Source: Arthrobacter mobilis (GTDB lineage: Bacteria; Actinomycetota; Actinomycetes; Actinomycetales; Micrococcaceae). Taken from it: a stretch of DNA of 64,000 bases. The translations under genes were made by a program, and so were the position numbers. Every line of letters begins with the position of its first letter. Positions within the stretch are counted from its first letter, which is position 1. The stretch covers positions 1 through 64,000 of the forward strand of contig NZ_JAAZSQ010000001.1 in NCBI RefSeq assembly GCF_012395835.1, given 5' to 3'. The notes below the pieces were generated by a model that worked only from the letters and a program-made list of their open reading frames with translations, did no database searches and was not told where the DNA came from. Positions 16,891 through 26,600 of the stretch are shown here, piece by piece.

Positions 16891-18504
16891 CTATCCCGAA
16901 GGCCGGGCGGCCAGGCCCAGCAGCCAGTTGCGCAGTTCCCGCGTGGAGAGGCAGTCGTACTCGTTGTAGCTGCGGATGCCGGCCAGGATCCGCTCCGCCT
17001 CCTCGGGCCGGCCGGCATCCCGGGCCTGGCAGTAGCGGGCATAGGCCAGCACGGAGGCACCGGCATCGGTCACGTCCCCGGTGCGCAGGTTCGTGCCCAT
17101 GTACAGCGGTTCGAGCTTCTTGAGGCTGTAGGAGTTCTCCGAGATCAGCAGGCTGCGCCGGACAGTGTCGAAGAGGTCCACCAGGACGTCCCCGGCGAGC
17201 AGGTCCTCCACGGCGTCCTGGCCGATGCCATGCTGGCGGGAGAGCCGCCGCAGGGCGGTCTTCTCGTAGTTGGCGTAGTGGTAGATGCGCAGGTGCGGGA
17301 ACTGCCGGCGGCGCTGGGCCACATAGTCCAGGAACGCGGCCAGGGCCTGGCCTTCCCCGGCGCGGGAGTGCGCCCAGAACGGCCTGAACGGCGGGCGGTC
17401 CCCGGGCCCGGCAGGGTTCTCGACGACGCCGAACAGGTATTCGAGCCCCCACCCGCCGGCCGGGTCCTGCCAGAGCGGGTCCGACTCGAGGTCGAAGAAG
17501 ATGTCCCCGGGATCAGGCTCGGGGAGCGAGGCCAGGCTGTGGCCGGGCAGCAGCCGGTAACCGACCGTGCGCATGTGGCCGTAGGGGTCCGTGAAGGTGG
17601 CGGCACCATCCGGGTGCTGCAGGCCTGTCTGCATCCGGGCCTGGTCCCGCAGCCCGGCCAGCACGCCGTCGGCGGAGGCGGGAAGCTCCATGGCGGCCAG
17701 CTCGTCGATGGTGCCGATCCCGGCCTGGATCAGCTTCCGCCGCCGGGCCGGGTTCATCCTGGCCACCAACAGCAGGTCCCGGTGCTCCCGGACCTGCTCC
17801 GAACAGTAGTCGCAGCGGCCGCAGGCGGTGTAGCGGTCGTCGCCCCAGCGCACGGCAGCCTCCTGCGCCCGGTGCTCCGCGGTGATCTGCAGGAACCTCT
17901 CCCGGCGCTGCCTCAGTTCCGGCAGCAGTTCGGCCAGGCTGTGGTCGCTGCGCTCGCCGTCACCCAGGACCAGGGACACCGTGGGCGAGGTGGGGATCCC
18001 GGCCTGGAGCAGCTGCTGGGCGTAGGCGGCCAGCTGGAGCAGCGCGCCGGCCTTGGCGTGGCGGGCCAGCTTGGTGTCGTAGACCGCGTAGCGCACCCCG
18101 GCACCGGCCTCCTTGACGAGGAAATCCGCGCGGCCGTGGAAGGAACCGTCGAAGAAACTGGCCTGGAAGACCACATCCGCGCCGGACCGGAGGGCGGCCA
18201 GGGACTCCTCGCGCTTGGCGGCCAATGTCCGGCGGGTATAGTCCGGGGCGGGCTGGATTTCGACGACGCCGGCGCCGAAGCGGTTCCGGAAACCCTGCAG
18301 GGTGCGCTGTTCGTGCGCGTCGCCGAGCGCCGCGGCGCGGGCGAGCATGTCGTCCACGGGGAACTCGGCCACCGGACGGCGGCCCAGTTTCTCGTCCAGC
18401 TTCCGCAGGACCTGGTACTCACAGCCGGCGGCGGCGACCAGGTCGCTGGCCGTGTAGACCAGGTCCGGTTCCGCCCCGGCGGTCTCGGCGTCCACGAGGA
18501 ACAC
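16891..18504 (-). CDS. TM0106-family RecB-like nuclease, helicase half absent
   Basis: 537 residues. The N-terminal ~270 form a RecB/PD-(D/E)xK-like domain (HGRADFLVKEAG, YAVYDTKLARHAK) with a CGRCDYC cluster that may bind Fe-S or zinc. The second half is an RNase H-like exonuclease domain beginning IFFDLESDPLWQD and ending YNEYDCLSTRELRNWLLGLA. In many actinobacterial relatives this point continues into a ~550-residue superfamily-1 helicase; here a stop follows five residues later. GTG 18504 has GGAGG at five bases; open frame upstream to 18627 lacks a ribosome site. Probably DNA repair or processing. Confidence 0.75.
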   Translation of the reverse strand: MFLVDAETAGAEPDLVYTASDLVAAAGCEYQVLRKLDEKLGRRPVAEFPVDDMLARAAALGDAHEQRTLQGFRNRFGAGVVEIQPAPDYTRRTLAAKREESLAALRSGADVVFQASFFDGSFHGRADFLVKEAGAGVRYAVYDTKLARHAKAGALLQLAAYAQQLLQAGIPTSPTVSLVLGDGERSDHSLAELLPELRQRRERFLQITAEHRAQEAAVRWGDDRYTACGRCDYCSEQVREHRDLLLVARMNPARRRKLIQAGIGTIDELAAMELPASADGVLAGLRDQARMQTGLQHPDGAATFTDPYGHMRTVGYRLLPGHSLASLPEPDPGDIFFDLESDPLWQDPAGGWGLEYLFGVVENPAGPGDRPPFRPFWAHSRAGEGQALAAFLDYVAQRRRQFPHLRIYHYANYEKTALRRLSRQHGIGQDAVEDLLAGDVLVDLFDTVRRSLLISENSYSLKKLEPLYMGTNLRTGDVTDAGASVLAYARYCQARDAGRPEEAERILAGIRSYNEYDCLSTRELRNWLLGLAARPSG

Positions 18505-18796
18505 TGTGCCTCCATTGGTTCCGACGAGTGTTTTGTTCCCGACACGTCCAGTCCTACCAGTTGCTGCCGACAGCCAGGACCACCTGCCGGTTACGCGGTG
18601 TTGCTCCGGGTTACGCGGAACCGCCACGTTACACGTTTTTTAACGCCTTCGGTCCCTTGTGTGAAGCCGGCTGGCTATACTCAAATCCAGCTTCAAGAAT
18701 TGCGGTCGCCAAGCTCCGACTAGGCCGCATACCAACCCTGCGCTCGTTGGGTGGTTCGGATGAAGAAGCGGCCCGCATTCGCCCTGGAGGTAACCG

Positions 18797-19036
18797 GTGC
18801 GGGCAAGAGCTCGCGAAAGGACGCGGCAGCCGCCGTCCGCCATGAATACATTCCCGCCCGCAGTCCCCTCCTCCGGTCCGGCCGATGCCGCACGACCGCG
18901 CGGACCGTTCCTGGCGGTCAGCATCCAGGATTATGAGGTGCTGGCCTCCGCGCGCGAAGCCTTCGTGGACTTCCTGCTGGCGCCCTCCCCGGGTTCGGCC
19001 GCGCTCCAGCCGCGCCGGGACGGTACCGGCGGATGA
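18797..19036 (+). CDS. Possible Phd/YefM-like antitoxin, N-terminus degenerate
   Basis: 79 residues from GTG 18797, which has GGAGG six bases upstream. Only the C-terminal part looks like an antitoxin: PFLAVSIQDYEVLASAREAF resembles the Phd/YefM segment following the DNA-binding region. The N-terminal 35 residues are Arg/Pro-rich and do not resemble the Phd fold, whereas fragments in the other two frames (QELAK, then KDAAAAVR) do, suggesting frameshift decay. It overlaps the PIN-domain gene by four bases, as expected for an antitoxin-toxin pair. Confidence 0.4.
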   Translation: MRARARERTRQPPSAMNTFPPAVPSSGPADAARPRGPFLAVSIQDYEVLASAREAFVDFLLAPSPGSAALQPRRDGTGG

Positions 19037-19470
19037 GCCCGCAGTCAGGCCTGCTGCTCGACAGCTGCGTGGTGACCGAGCTGCGGGGCAGCGGCCCGCA
19101 CCCCGCCGTCGTCGAATTCCTCCGCCGCCGGCGGCACCTGCGGGTCTATCTGTCCGCGCTGACCTTCGGCGAGCTGTCCCGGCCGGGGCTGCCGGACGGG
19201 CAGCTCCCGGAGGTCGGCGGCTGGCTGGAGGAACTGAAGCAGCGCTTTGCCGACAACATCCTGCCGGTGGACGCCGAAGTGGCAGCGCTCTGGGGGCCGG
19301 TGTCGGCACGGGCCGAGGTGCCTGCGGTCCGGTCCCTGGTTGCCGCCACGGCGCTGCACAAGCACCTCACCGTGGTGTCGCGCCATGCGGAGGACTACCG
19401 GAAGCTGGCGGTGCCTGCGGTCGACCCCTGGCAGGGGGAACCCGAGCCGGACGGAGCAGTCCGCACCTAA
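19033..19470 (+). CDS. PIN-domain protein (VapC-like toxin), catalytic site incomplete
   Basis: 145 residues with a PIN fold: LLLDSCVVTE gives Asp10 and Glu16, and FGELS gives Glu47. The third acidic position, normally Asp in DSLIAATA, is Arg100 (VRSLVAATA), while Asp121 (RHAEDY) is retained. VapC toxins cleave RNA with a Mg2+-binding acidic cluster, so this substitution should weaken or abolish activity. Its start overlaps the stop of the presumed antitoxin gene. I read the pair as a VapBC-like module in decay; regulation or activity is unknown. Confidence 0.75.
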   Translation: MSPQSGLLLDSCVVTELRGSGPHPAVVEFLRRRRHLRVYLSALTFGELSRPGLPDGQLPEVGGWLEELKQRFADNILPVDAEVAALWGPVSARAEVPAVRSLVAATALHKHLTVVSRHAEDYRKLAVPAVDPWQGEPEPDGAVRT

Positions 19471-19479
19471 GATTTCCTT

Positions 19480-20391
19480 ATGTTCCGGTACACCCTGCGC
19501 CAAGTCGAGTACTTTGTGGCGGTCGCCGACCACGGCTCGCTCAGCGCGGCCGCGGACGTCTGCCGGGTCTCCCAGGCGGGCCTGTCCCTGGCCGTGACGG
19601 AACTGGAGAAGGCGGTCGGCACGCAGCTGGTGGTCCGGCACAAGGCCAAGGGCGCCACCCTGACCAGCGCCGGCCGGCGGTTCCTCTCCGACGCCCGCGC
19701 CCTGCTGCGCCAGGCCGAGGAACTGCAGTCCACCATCACCGAGCGCCAGGATGAGCTGGCCGGCCCGCTGGCCATCGGCTGCTACACGACGCTCTCGGCC
19801 TTCTGGATTCCCGCCATCACGGCCGGGTTCGCGGCTCCGAACCCGAAGCTGACGCTGGCCATCACCGAAGGGGCGCCGGGCGAACTGCAGGAGCAGCTGC
19901 TCGAGGGCCGGCTGGACGCCGTGCTGACGCACACGCGGCACGTGGTCGGCGGACTGCAGATGCGTGTGATCAAGGAAGGCCGCCCGTACGTCCTGCTCGG
20001 GGCAGGGCACCGCCTGGCCGGGCGGCAGAAGGTGGCACTGCGCGAGCTGGCCGAGGAGGACATGGTGCTGCTGGATATTCCGTCGGTGCGGGACAACCAG
20101 CTGCCGAACCTGCGCGCGTCCGGACTGGAGCCGAAGATCGCCTGGCGCTCCACCAGCTTCGAGGCCGTCCGCGGCATGGTGGCCCGAGGGCTTGGTTATA
20201 CCGTGCTGGTCCAGCGCCCGCCGCTGAATGTCAGCTATGAAGGCCTGCCGCTGGTCTGTGTCGAGATCGACGGCGAGATCGGCCGCAGCGACATCTGCTT
20301 CGCCTATCCGGGCGGGCAGCGGCTGACCATGCGGCTGCAGGCGCTGATGGATTTCTGCGCCGCCGAAGCGGGCCGGCCGGGCACCGGCTGA
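19480..20391 (+). CDS. LysR-type transcriptional regulator
   Basis: 303 residues. The winged HTH is at ~1-60 (LRQVEYFVAVADHGSLSAAA) and the periplasmic-binding-like effector domain follows from ~90 (AIGCYTTLSAFWIPAITAGF). It lies beside, and convergent to, the MBL hydrolase/MHS transporter operon and is the best candidate for its activator. TAAGAT at 19468-19473 lies six bases before the ATG, so the transcript may be leaderless. It is clearly related to the LysR protein at 29175-30110, sharing HKAKG/RKAKG, RRLL/RALLR and GCYT features. Confidence 0.9.
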   Translation: MFRYTLRQVEYFVAVADHGSLSAAADVCRVSQAGLSLAVTELEKAVGTQLVVRHKAKGATLTSAGRRFLSDARALLRQAEELQSTITERQDELAGPLAIGCYTTLSAFWIPAITAGFAAPNPKLTLAITEGAPGELQEQLLEGRLDAVLTHTRHVVGGLQMRVIKEGRPYVLLGAGHRLAGRQKVALRELAEEDMVLLDIPSVRDNQLPNLRASGLEPKIAWRSTSFEAVRGMVARGLGYTVLVQRPPLNVSYEGLPLVCVEIDGEIGRSDICFAYPGGQRLTMRLQALMDFCAAEAGRPGTG

Positions 20392-20410
20392 GGCCGCCGC
20401 GGCAGCACGC

Positions 20411-20454
20411 GGCGGCGGTGCCCTTCCGGAACGCTCCGGAAGGGCACCGCCGCC
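20411..20454. terminator. Hairpin terminator between convergent genes
   Basis: A 20-bp perfect stem (20411-20430 with 20435-20454) closes a four-base ACGC loop. No T-run follows on either strand, but the location between convergent LysR and transporter genes fits a bidirectional terminator. Confidence 0.75.
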
Positions 20455-20476
20455 GTCTCCTGCCCGGGGGCGGTAC

Positions 20477-21814
20477 CTACCTCATCTCGCTGCTGAGGTC
20501 CTGGTCCTTGCCTTCCTTGGTGGCCAGCACGCAGGCGGCACATACCAGGAAGGAAACCGCCCAGGCTGCGGCCACCAGCCACAACTCCCCGCCGGCCGCC
20601 AGGACCAGGCCGCTGGCGATCATCGGCGTGAAGCCGGCGCCCAGCGTGGAGGAGCTCTGGTAGGTCAGCGAGGCGCCGGTGTAGCGCATCCGGGTGGGGA
20701 ACAGTTCGGCCACGAAGGCGCCGAACGGGCCGAAGATGACTCCCTGGATGATGCCGTTGGCCAGGAACAAACCGATGGCGAAGCCCCACAGCGTCCCGGT
20801 CTGCAGCAGCCAGATGATCGGGAAGGCCAGCACGGCACCGGCGATCATGCCCCAGAGCATCACCGGCTTGCGGCCGTACTTGTCGCTCAGCCGCGAGGCG
20901 AACCAGATGGCCACGATGGTCAGGGTGGCGCCGACGGCCTTGACGTTGAGCACACCGGTGCGGTCCACGCCCAGGCCGACGGCGTAGGAGACGGCCCAGA
21001 CGGTCATCAGGCCCTGGACGGTGTAGGAGCTCATGCCGGCGATGGTGCCCAGCACCAGGTTCTTCGGGTACTTGGTGAAGACCTCCACCACCGGGATCTT
21101 CTTCTTTTCCGCCTTGTCCTCGAGTTCGAGGAAGAGCGGGGTTTCGGACACCTGCAGCCGGATGACCAGGCCGATAATGATCAGCACCAGGCTGAGCAGG
21201 AACGGGATGCGCCAGCCCCAGCTGATGAACGCTTCGTCCGGCAGGGTGGAGAACGCCGAGACCGCCAGGGTGGCCAGCACGGCGCCGGCCGGGCCGCCCA
21301 TGTTGGCGAAGCTGGCGGCAAAGCCGCGGCGCTTGGCCGGAGCGTGCTCCAGGGCTACGAGCATCGCCCCGCCCCACTCGCCGCCGACCGCCAGGCCCTG
21401 GATGATGCGCAGGGTGACCAGCAGGATCGGGGCGGCGATGCCGATCTGCGCCGTGGTCGGCAGCAGGCCGATCGCCGTCGTGGCCGCACCCATCATCACC
21501 ATGGAGATAATCAGCACGCCCTTGCGGCCGATGCGGTCCCCAAAGTGGCCGAAGATGGCACCACCGAGCGGGCGGGCCACGTAGCCGACGGCGAGCGTGC
21601 CGAAGGAGGCGAACAGGCCGACCGCGGGCGGGACGTCGGCGAAGAACACGTGGTTGAAGACGATGCTCGCAGCCGTGGCGTAGAGGATGAAGTCGTAGAA
21701 CTCGATGGCGCTGCCGATGAAGCTCGAGGCCAGGATGCGGCGCATGTGCTTCGTGTTGAGGCTGTCCTGGCGGGCGGCGGGCGCCTGCTCCGGACGATTG
21801 ACGGTACTGGTCAT
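20477..21814 (-). CDS. MHS-type MFS metabolite:H+ symporter
   Basis: 445 residues, 12 predicted helices, with metabolite:H+ symporter features: IGSAIEFYDFILYA in helix 1, the motif GHFGDRIGRKGVLI between helices 2 and 3, and GGEWGGAMLVALEHAPAKRRG in the central part of the first half. The family imports organic acids, shikimate, betaine and aromatic acids. ATG overlaps the stop of the MBL hydrolase gene (four bases), so the hydrolase and importer are made together. The pair probably imports and hydrolyses an ester or lactone (inference). Confidence 0.88.
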   Translation of the reverse strand: MTSTVNRPEQAPAARQDSLNTKHMRRILASSFIGSAIEFYDFILYATAASIVFNHVFFADVPPAVGLFASFGTLAVGYVARPLGGAIFGHFGDRIGRKGVLIISMVMMGAATTAIGLLPTTAQIGIAAPILLVTLRIIQGLAVGGEWGGAMLVALEHAPAKRRGFAASFANMGGPAGAVLATLAVSAFSTLPDEAFISWGWRIPFLLSLVLIIIGLVIRLQVSETPLFLELEDKAEKKKIPVVEVFTKYPKNLVLGTIAGMSSYTVQGLMTVWAVSYAVGLGVDRTGVLNVKAVGATLTIVAIWFASRLSDKYGRKPVMLWGMIAGAVLAFPIIWLLQTGTLWGFAIGLFLANGIIQGVIFGPFGAFVAELFPTRMRYTGASLTYQSSSTLGAGFTPMIASGLVLAAGGELWLVAAAWAVSFLVCAACVLATKEGKDQDLSSEMR

Positions 21815-22905
21815 GGTGCGGAAACCAATTCTTCCGAGGTCGGGGCACCGGCATCACCGGAGCTGGCGGTGCCGAAGGGGATGACATCCAGGTCGTTGGG
21901 CACATGGAAGCTGCCGCTGAAGGCTTTCGCTGTCGCTTCCCAGACATGCTGGGGTGTGGTGCCCGGAACGAGGTGGTGCAGGGCCAGGGCCTTGGCCCCG
22001 GCCTGGTTGGCCAGCTCCACCGCTTCCGCGGGGCTGGTGTGCGACTTGCGGTGGTGGTCGATGGAGGCCTGAGCGGTTTCGTCGGGCGTCCCGTCGGCAC
22101 CCCCGCCGTAGGTGCGGTGGACCCAGTCGAAGTCGATGGCCTCGTGCAGCAGCAGGTCGGTGCCGCGGGCCAGCCGGACCAGGTTGGTGCAGGGGGCGGT
22201 GTCCCCGGAAATGGTCACCGAGCCGGCGGCCGTGTCGAAGCGGAACGCGAAAGCCGGAGCCATCGGCGGGTGCTTGACCAGGGTGGCGGTGACGGTCACC
22301 AGTTCGTCCCGGTAGATTTCGAACGGCTCCATGCCCTCCGGGGTCGGATTGGCGTTCGGATGATAGCCGCTGGCCGCCGGGATCACGATGTCCTCGGCGT
22401 CGAAGTAATCGAAGGGGGAGGGGCGCAGCGCGTCCAGGATCCGGTCGTTCAGGTCGGTGGCGTAGGCGGCCATGAGGTGCCGGAACATGGCGGCGGTACC
22501 CGGGGTGGGCTGCTCCGGGAAGACCGGCGCCGGCGGCACGGCCGCGCGCGGGGACACCGGGGGCAGCTCGCCGCGGTCGCCCGGGCCGATGATCTTGATC
22601 CGGTGCTGGTCCTGGCGGAAGGCGAACATGCCGAAGATCGCCAGGCTGCCCAGGTCGATGGTGTGGTCCGAATGCAGGTGCGTGACGAAGATGCCGCGCA
22701 GCGAGCTGATCGGCAGGCCGGCCAGCATCAGCTGGCGGCCCACGCCGTGGCCGGCGTCGACCAGGTAGGTGTGCGGTCCGACGACGACGGCCGTGGCAAT
22801 GCCTGCACGCTGGCCGGCGTTGGCGCCGGTCCACCAGCGCGGGCCGCCGGCGGTGCCGAGGGTGACCACGCGTGGCTGCAGGTCGCTGGGATGGGCGGGG
22901 TTCAT
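21811..22905 (-). CDS. MBL-fold metallo-hydrolase
   Basis: 364 residues. The metal-binding motif is THLHSDH (His76, His78, Asp80, His81), with further His residues in GDTAPC and LLHEAIDF regions and in ALALHHLVP. The layout is closest to arylsulfatase/RNase Z-like esterase members of the MBL family. ATG 22905 has AAGGAG eleven bases upstream; the frame is open to 22968 but upstream sequence lies in the promoter. It is the first gene of an operon with the MHS transporter, preceded by an AT-rich inverted repeat. Confidence 0.82.
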   Translation of the reverse strand: MNPAHPSDLQPRVVTLGTAGGPRWWTGANAGQRAGIATAVVVGPHTYLVDAGHGVGRQLMLAGLPISSLRGIFVTHLHSDHTIDLGSLAIFGMFAFRQDQHRIKIIGPGDRGELPPVSPRAAVPPAPVFPEQPTPGTAAMFRHLMAAYATDLNDRILDALRPSPFDYFDAEDIVIPAASGYHPNANPTPEGMEPFEIYRDELVTVTATLVKHPPMAPAFAFRFDTAAGSVTISGDTAPCTNLVRLARGTDLLLHEAIDFDWVHRTYGGGADGTPDETAQASIDHHRKSHTSPAEAVELANQAGAKALALHHLVPGTTPQHVWEATAKAFSGSFHVPNDLDVIPFGTASSGDAGAPTSEELVSAP

Positions 22906-22969
22906 GTAGGGAAAGCTCCTTGTGTTGCTACTCACGTTCCCTCCATGAAAAGGCAGAGGGGCAACCAAT

Positions 22970-23007
22970 GTAAAACTGTGAAAACTTGGAATAGATACTG
23001 GTTTTAC
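22970..23007. promoter_or_regulatory. AT-rich inverted repeat upstream of MBL-MHS operon
   Basis: GTAAAAC (22970-22976) and GTTTTAC (23001-23007) flank 24 bases in one of the most AT-rich stretches of the window. Its position 65-100 bases upstream of the MBL gene suits a LysR-type activator site. The remaining bases to 23119 carry the YchJ-like gene's promoter (GATAAT at 23108-23113). Confidence 0.4.
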
Positions 23008-23119
23008 TTATGTTTGGCGCGTAATCCGCACGATGGCGGGCCTGCCGCCGGAGAGCAGCAGGGCGGTGCCGGCGAACAGCCGGTGAATAGCAGGGGAACA
23101 GGCGGGGGATAATGGGCCG

Positions 23120-23536
23120 GTGAGCCCAGCCCCCGGATTCCGTGCCGCCGATCCCGCCGCCCCCTGCCCCTGCGGCAGCGGTGGCAGCTACCGCAGCTGC
23201 TGCGCCCCGTTCCACCGCGGCGAGGCGGAGGCGCCCACGGCCGAGGCTCTGATGCGCTCGCGCTACGCGGCGTTCTGCACCGGGGACGAGGACTATCTGC
23301 TGCGGACCTGGTCCGGGCAGACCCGGCCCGCGTCCCTCGAGCTGGACCCGCGGCAGCGCTGGACCGGCCTGGAGATTCTGCGCACCGTCCGCGGCCGGGC
23401 ACAGGACGCGCTGGGCACTGTCGAGTTCCGTGCAGGCTACCGCTACCAGGGCCGGGACGGGGAACACCGGGAGGTCAGCACCTTCGTGCGCGAGGAGGGC
23501 CGCTGGGTCTACCGGGAGGCCCTCGACCTCCGCTAG
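23120..23536 (+). CDS. YchJ-like (UPF0225) SEC-C motif protein
   Basis: 138 residues. The N-terminus has the zinc-binding SEC-C motif CPCGSGGSYRSCCAPFH (about 16-32), then the YchJ domain (AEALMRSRYAAFCTGDEDYL). C-terminal SEC-C is absent. The biochemical function of YchJ is unknown; the central domain is NTF2-like. GTG 23120 follows GATAAT by six bases, another probable leaderless start. It is convergent with the SNF2 helicase gene. Confidence 0.85.
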   Translation: MSPAPGFRAADPAAPCPCGSGGSYRSCCAPFHRGEAEAPTAEALMRSRYAAFCTGDEDYLLRTWSGQTRPASLELDPRQRWTGLEILRTVRGRAQDALGTVEFRAGYRYQGRDGEHREVSTFVREEGRWVYREALDLR

Positions 23537-23564
23537 GCCCGGCACGCACGGCGGCTGCGGCGCC

Positions 23565-23601
23565 GGGCTGAGCCGTGCCCGTGCCGCGCCCGGCTCAGCC
23601 C
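23565..23601. terminator. Hairpin between convergent YchJ-like and SNF2 genes
   Basis: GGGCTGAGCC (23565-23574) pairs with GGCTCAGCCC (23592-23601) around a GC-rich 17-base loop. It overlaps the last codons of the SNF2 gene. No T-run is evident, so efficiency is uncertain. Confidence 0.55.
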
Positions 23602-26600
23602 TCCAGCAGCCCGCGGATGTCTTCGGCCGTCAGCGCTGCCGAGAACGGGGTGCCCGCGTCCAGCACCGAGGAGAACAACCGGGTCTTGCCCTCCTTCAGG
23701 GCCATGACTTTTTCCTCGATGGTGCCCCGGGAGACCAGCCGGTACACCATCACATTGCGCCCCTGCCCGATCCGGTGCACGCGGTCCACCGCCTGCGCCT
23801 CGCTGGCCGGATTCCACCACGGATCCAGCAGGAAGCAGTAGTCCGCCTCCGTCAGGTTCAGCCCGAAGCCGCCGGCCTTGAGGCTGATCAGGAACACCGG
23901 GGCCGAGCCGTCCTTGAAGTCCCCGATGGTCCCGGCCCGGTCCCGGGTGCTGCCGTCCAGATAGGCGTACCGGATGCCCGCGGCATCGAGCCGGGCGGCG
24001 GCGCGCGCGAGGAAACGGGTGAACTGGCTGAAGACCAGCGCGCGGTGCCCCTCGGCGATCACATCCTGCAGCTGCTCGAGCAGCACGTCCAGCTTCGCCG
24101 AGGCCACGCCGTCGTACTTCTCGTCCACCAGGGCGGCGTCCAGCGAGAGCTGGCGCAGCAAGGTCAGGGACTGGAAGATGGTGAACCGGTTACGGTCCAT
24201 GTCCTCCACCAGGCGCAGGATCTTCTGGCGTTCGCGCTGCAGATGGGTGTCGTAGATCCGGCGGTGCCGAGGCTCCAGCTCCACCTCGAGGACCTGTTCC
24301 TGCTTGGGCGGCAGCTCGGGAGCCACCGACTCCTTGGTCCGGCGCATCATCAGCGGCCGGATCCGGCGCCGCAGCCGGGCCAGCAGCTCGGGATGGCCGC
24401 TGCGCTCGATCGGCCGCTGGTAGTGGTCGGCGAACTTCTGCGGCGAGGGGAACAGTCCGGGCGCCACGATGGCGAGGATGGACCACAGCTCCATCAGGTT
24501 GTTCTCCAGCGGCGTGCCGGTGATCGCCAGCTTGAACGGGGCCGGCAGCTCCCGGGCCGCCTGGTGCGCCTTGGTGTTCCGGTTCTTGACGAACTGCGCC
24601 TCGTCCAGGATGAGCCCGGCCCACGGCAGTTCCCGGTAGGCGGCGGCGTCCAGGCGGAAGACCGCGTAGGAGGTGACGACGATGTCGGCCCCGGCCGCGC
24701 TGCCGGCCAGCGGCCTGCCGCTGTGCGCCCGGGTGTCGGTCACGGCGGCAACCTTCAGCTCCGGGGCGAAGCGGCGGGCCTCCAGGACCCAGTTGGGCAC
24801 CACCGAGGTGGGGGCGACGACGAGGAAGGGACCGCCGTCCGGGCCGGTGGCCCCGGCCTGGCGGGCGTGGCAGACCAGCGCCAGTGCCTGCAGCGTCTTG
24901 CCCAGCCCCATGTCGTCGGCCAGGATCCCGCCGAGCCGGTGCTGCCACAGGAACGCAAGCCAGTTGAAGCCCTCCTGCTGGTACGGCCGCAGCACCGCCT
25001 GCAGCCCGGCCGGGACCGGCACCGGCCCGGCCGTGCCCAGCTCCAGCAGCCCCGAGACGGACGCACGCCAGTTCCCCGCCTGCTCCGTGTCCGTGGCCAG
25101 TTCGGCCAGCTCGGCCCAGAGCCCGGCCTGGTAGCGGCTGAGCCTCAGCGGCCCGGAATCCCGCTCCTGCAGCTGGCGGGCCTCCTCCACCAGCCGCCGG
25201 AGGCGGTCGAACACCGGCTGGTCCAGGGACAGGTAGGTCTTGTCCACCAGCAGCAGCTTCCGCTGTCCGAGGGACAGGGCCTTGAAAATGTTGCCGAAGG
25301 GGATAACCCGCCCGGCCACCTTGACCATCAGCCCCAGGTCGAACCAGTCCGCCTGCTCGGATTCGACGGTGCTCACGGACAGCTCCGGTGCCTCGGTCAG
25401 CTCCCGGTAGTCCGGGGGGCCGCCGGTGGCGTCCACCCGGACACCGTCCAGAACCTGCAGCAGCGGCAGCACGCCGCGGGTGAACTCCAGCGTGTCCAGG
25501 TCCTGCAGCGTGGCCTCCGGCCCGGCCGGGTCGGGGGCCAGCCGGCCGATGCCCGGCACTGACGCGGCGGCGGCGAGCAGCGCGGCTTCGGCCGCGCCAT
25601 CCCGGTGGCCATCCCGGCCGGGGCCGGCCGCCAGCGGCACGCGGACCGCGCGCCCGCCGATGCCGTACTCGAACTCCCAGCGCAGCCGCAGCGTATGCTC
25701 CGGGCCGTAGGCGGCTGTGAGCACGAGCACCGGGGGCAGGATCTGCGGCAGCTGCACCGACCCGTCGCTGCACGCGACCGTGACGGCCCGGCTCAGCACC
25801 GGATAGTAGCGTTCGAAGAAATCGTCCGCATCCGGCGCCGGGATCTGCAGTCCGGTGCCCTCCAGCAGCAGCTGCCGTCCGACGTCGTTCAGCGGCGCGG
25901 CGGCCGGCGCCAGCGTGATCCGCCGGCCGTCCCCGGTGCAGCTGTAGAGGCCGTGCGAGCCGATGGCGCCGGCCAGGTCCACCGGATGCGCCTCGCCGTC
26001 GATGGTCAGCACCGGCTCCAGGCGGAACCCGGACCCGCCGCCCCGCGCCTCCAGTGCTAGGACGGCGGAACCGCCGACCACCACCGTGATGTCCTGCTTG
26101 ACGCCGAGCAGTTCGATCCCCAGCCGCCGGGCCTCGTCGAAGAGCTGCCACAGCAGCGGGCTGCTGAAGTCCTCCAGGTACAGCCACTCATTGTCCTCGC
26201 CGAAATACAGCTGGCCGTTGGCCCGGTGCAGCGGGACGAACTGGGCGAACCAGCGGTGCTGTTCGGGGTCCAGGTCCAGTCCGTAGGTCTTGTAGCTGAT
26301 GGTGTTCCAGCGCAGCTGGTTCTTCACCCAGCGGCCCCTGGCATTGAGCACCACCGGGCGTACGCCGAGCCGGGGCCGGTGCTGCTGCGGTCCGCGCCGC
26401 TGCCGGGCGGCCGGCCGCCAGGGTTTGGCCGGGCCGGGCGGGTGCACCGGGCCGGGCTGCTCGCGGAGCTCGAACTGCAGTCCCAGCGGCATGGGGCGCT
26501 GACCCGGCCCGGTGCCAGGGCCGGGGGCACCGCTGCCGAGCAGTTCGTCCAGCGACCGCTGCCAGGCCGGGCCGGCTTGGGGCCTGTCTGCGGGGGCAGG

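Noticed and set aside
18751-18936. A 61-codon frame beginning at 18751 as the intact antitoxin
   Set aside because: It contains KDAAAAVR but ends out of frame before the PIN gene and lacks the antitoxin C-terminus; kept only as evidence of frameshift decay.
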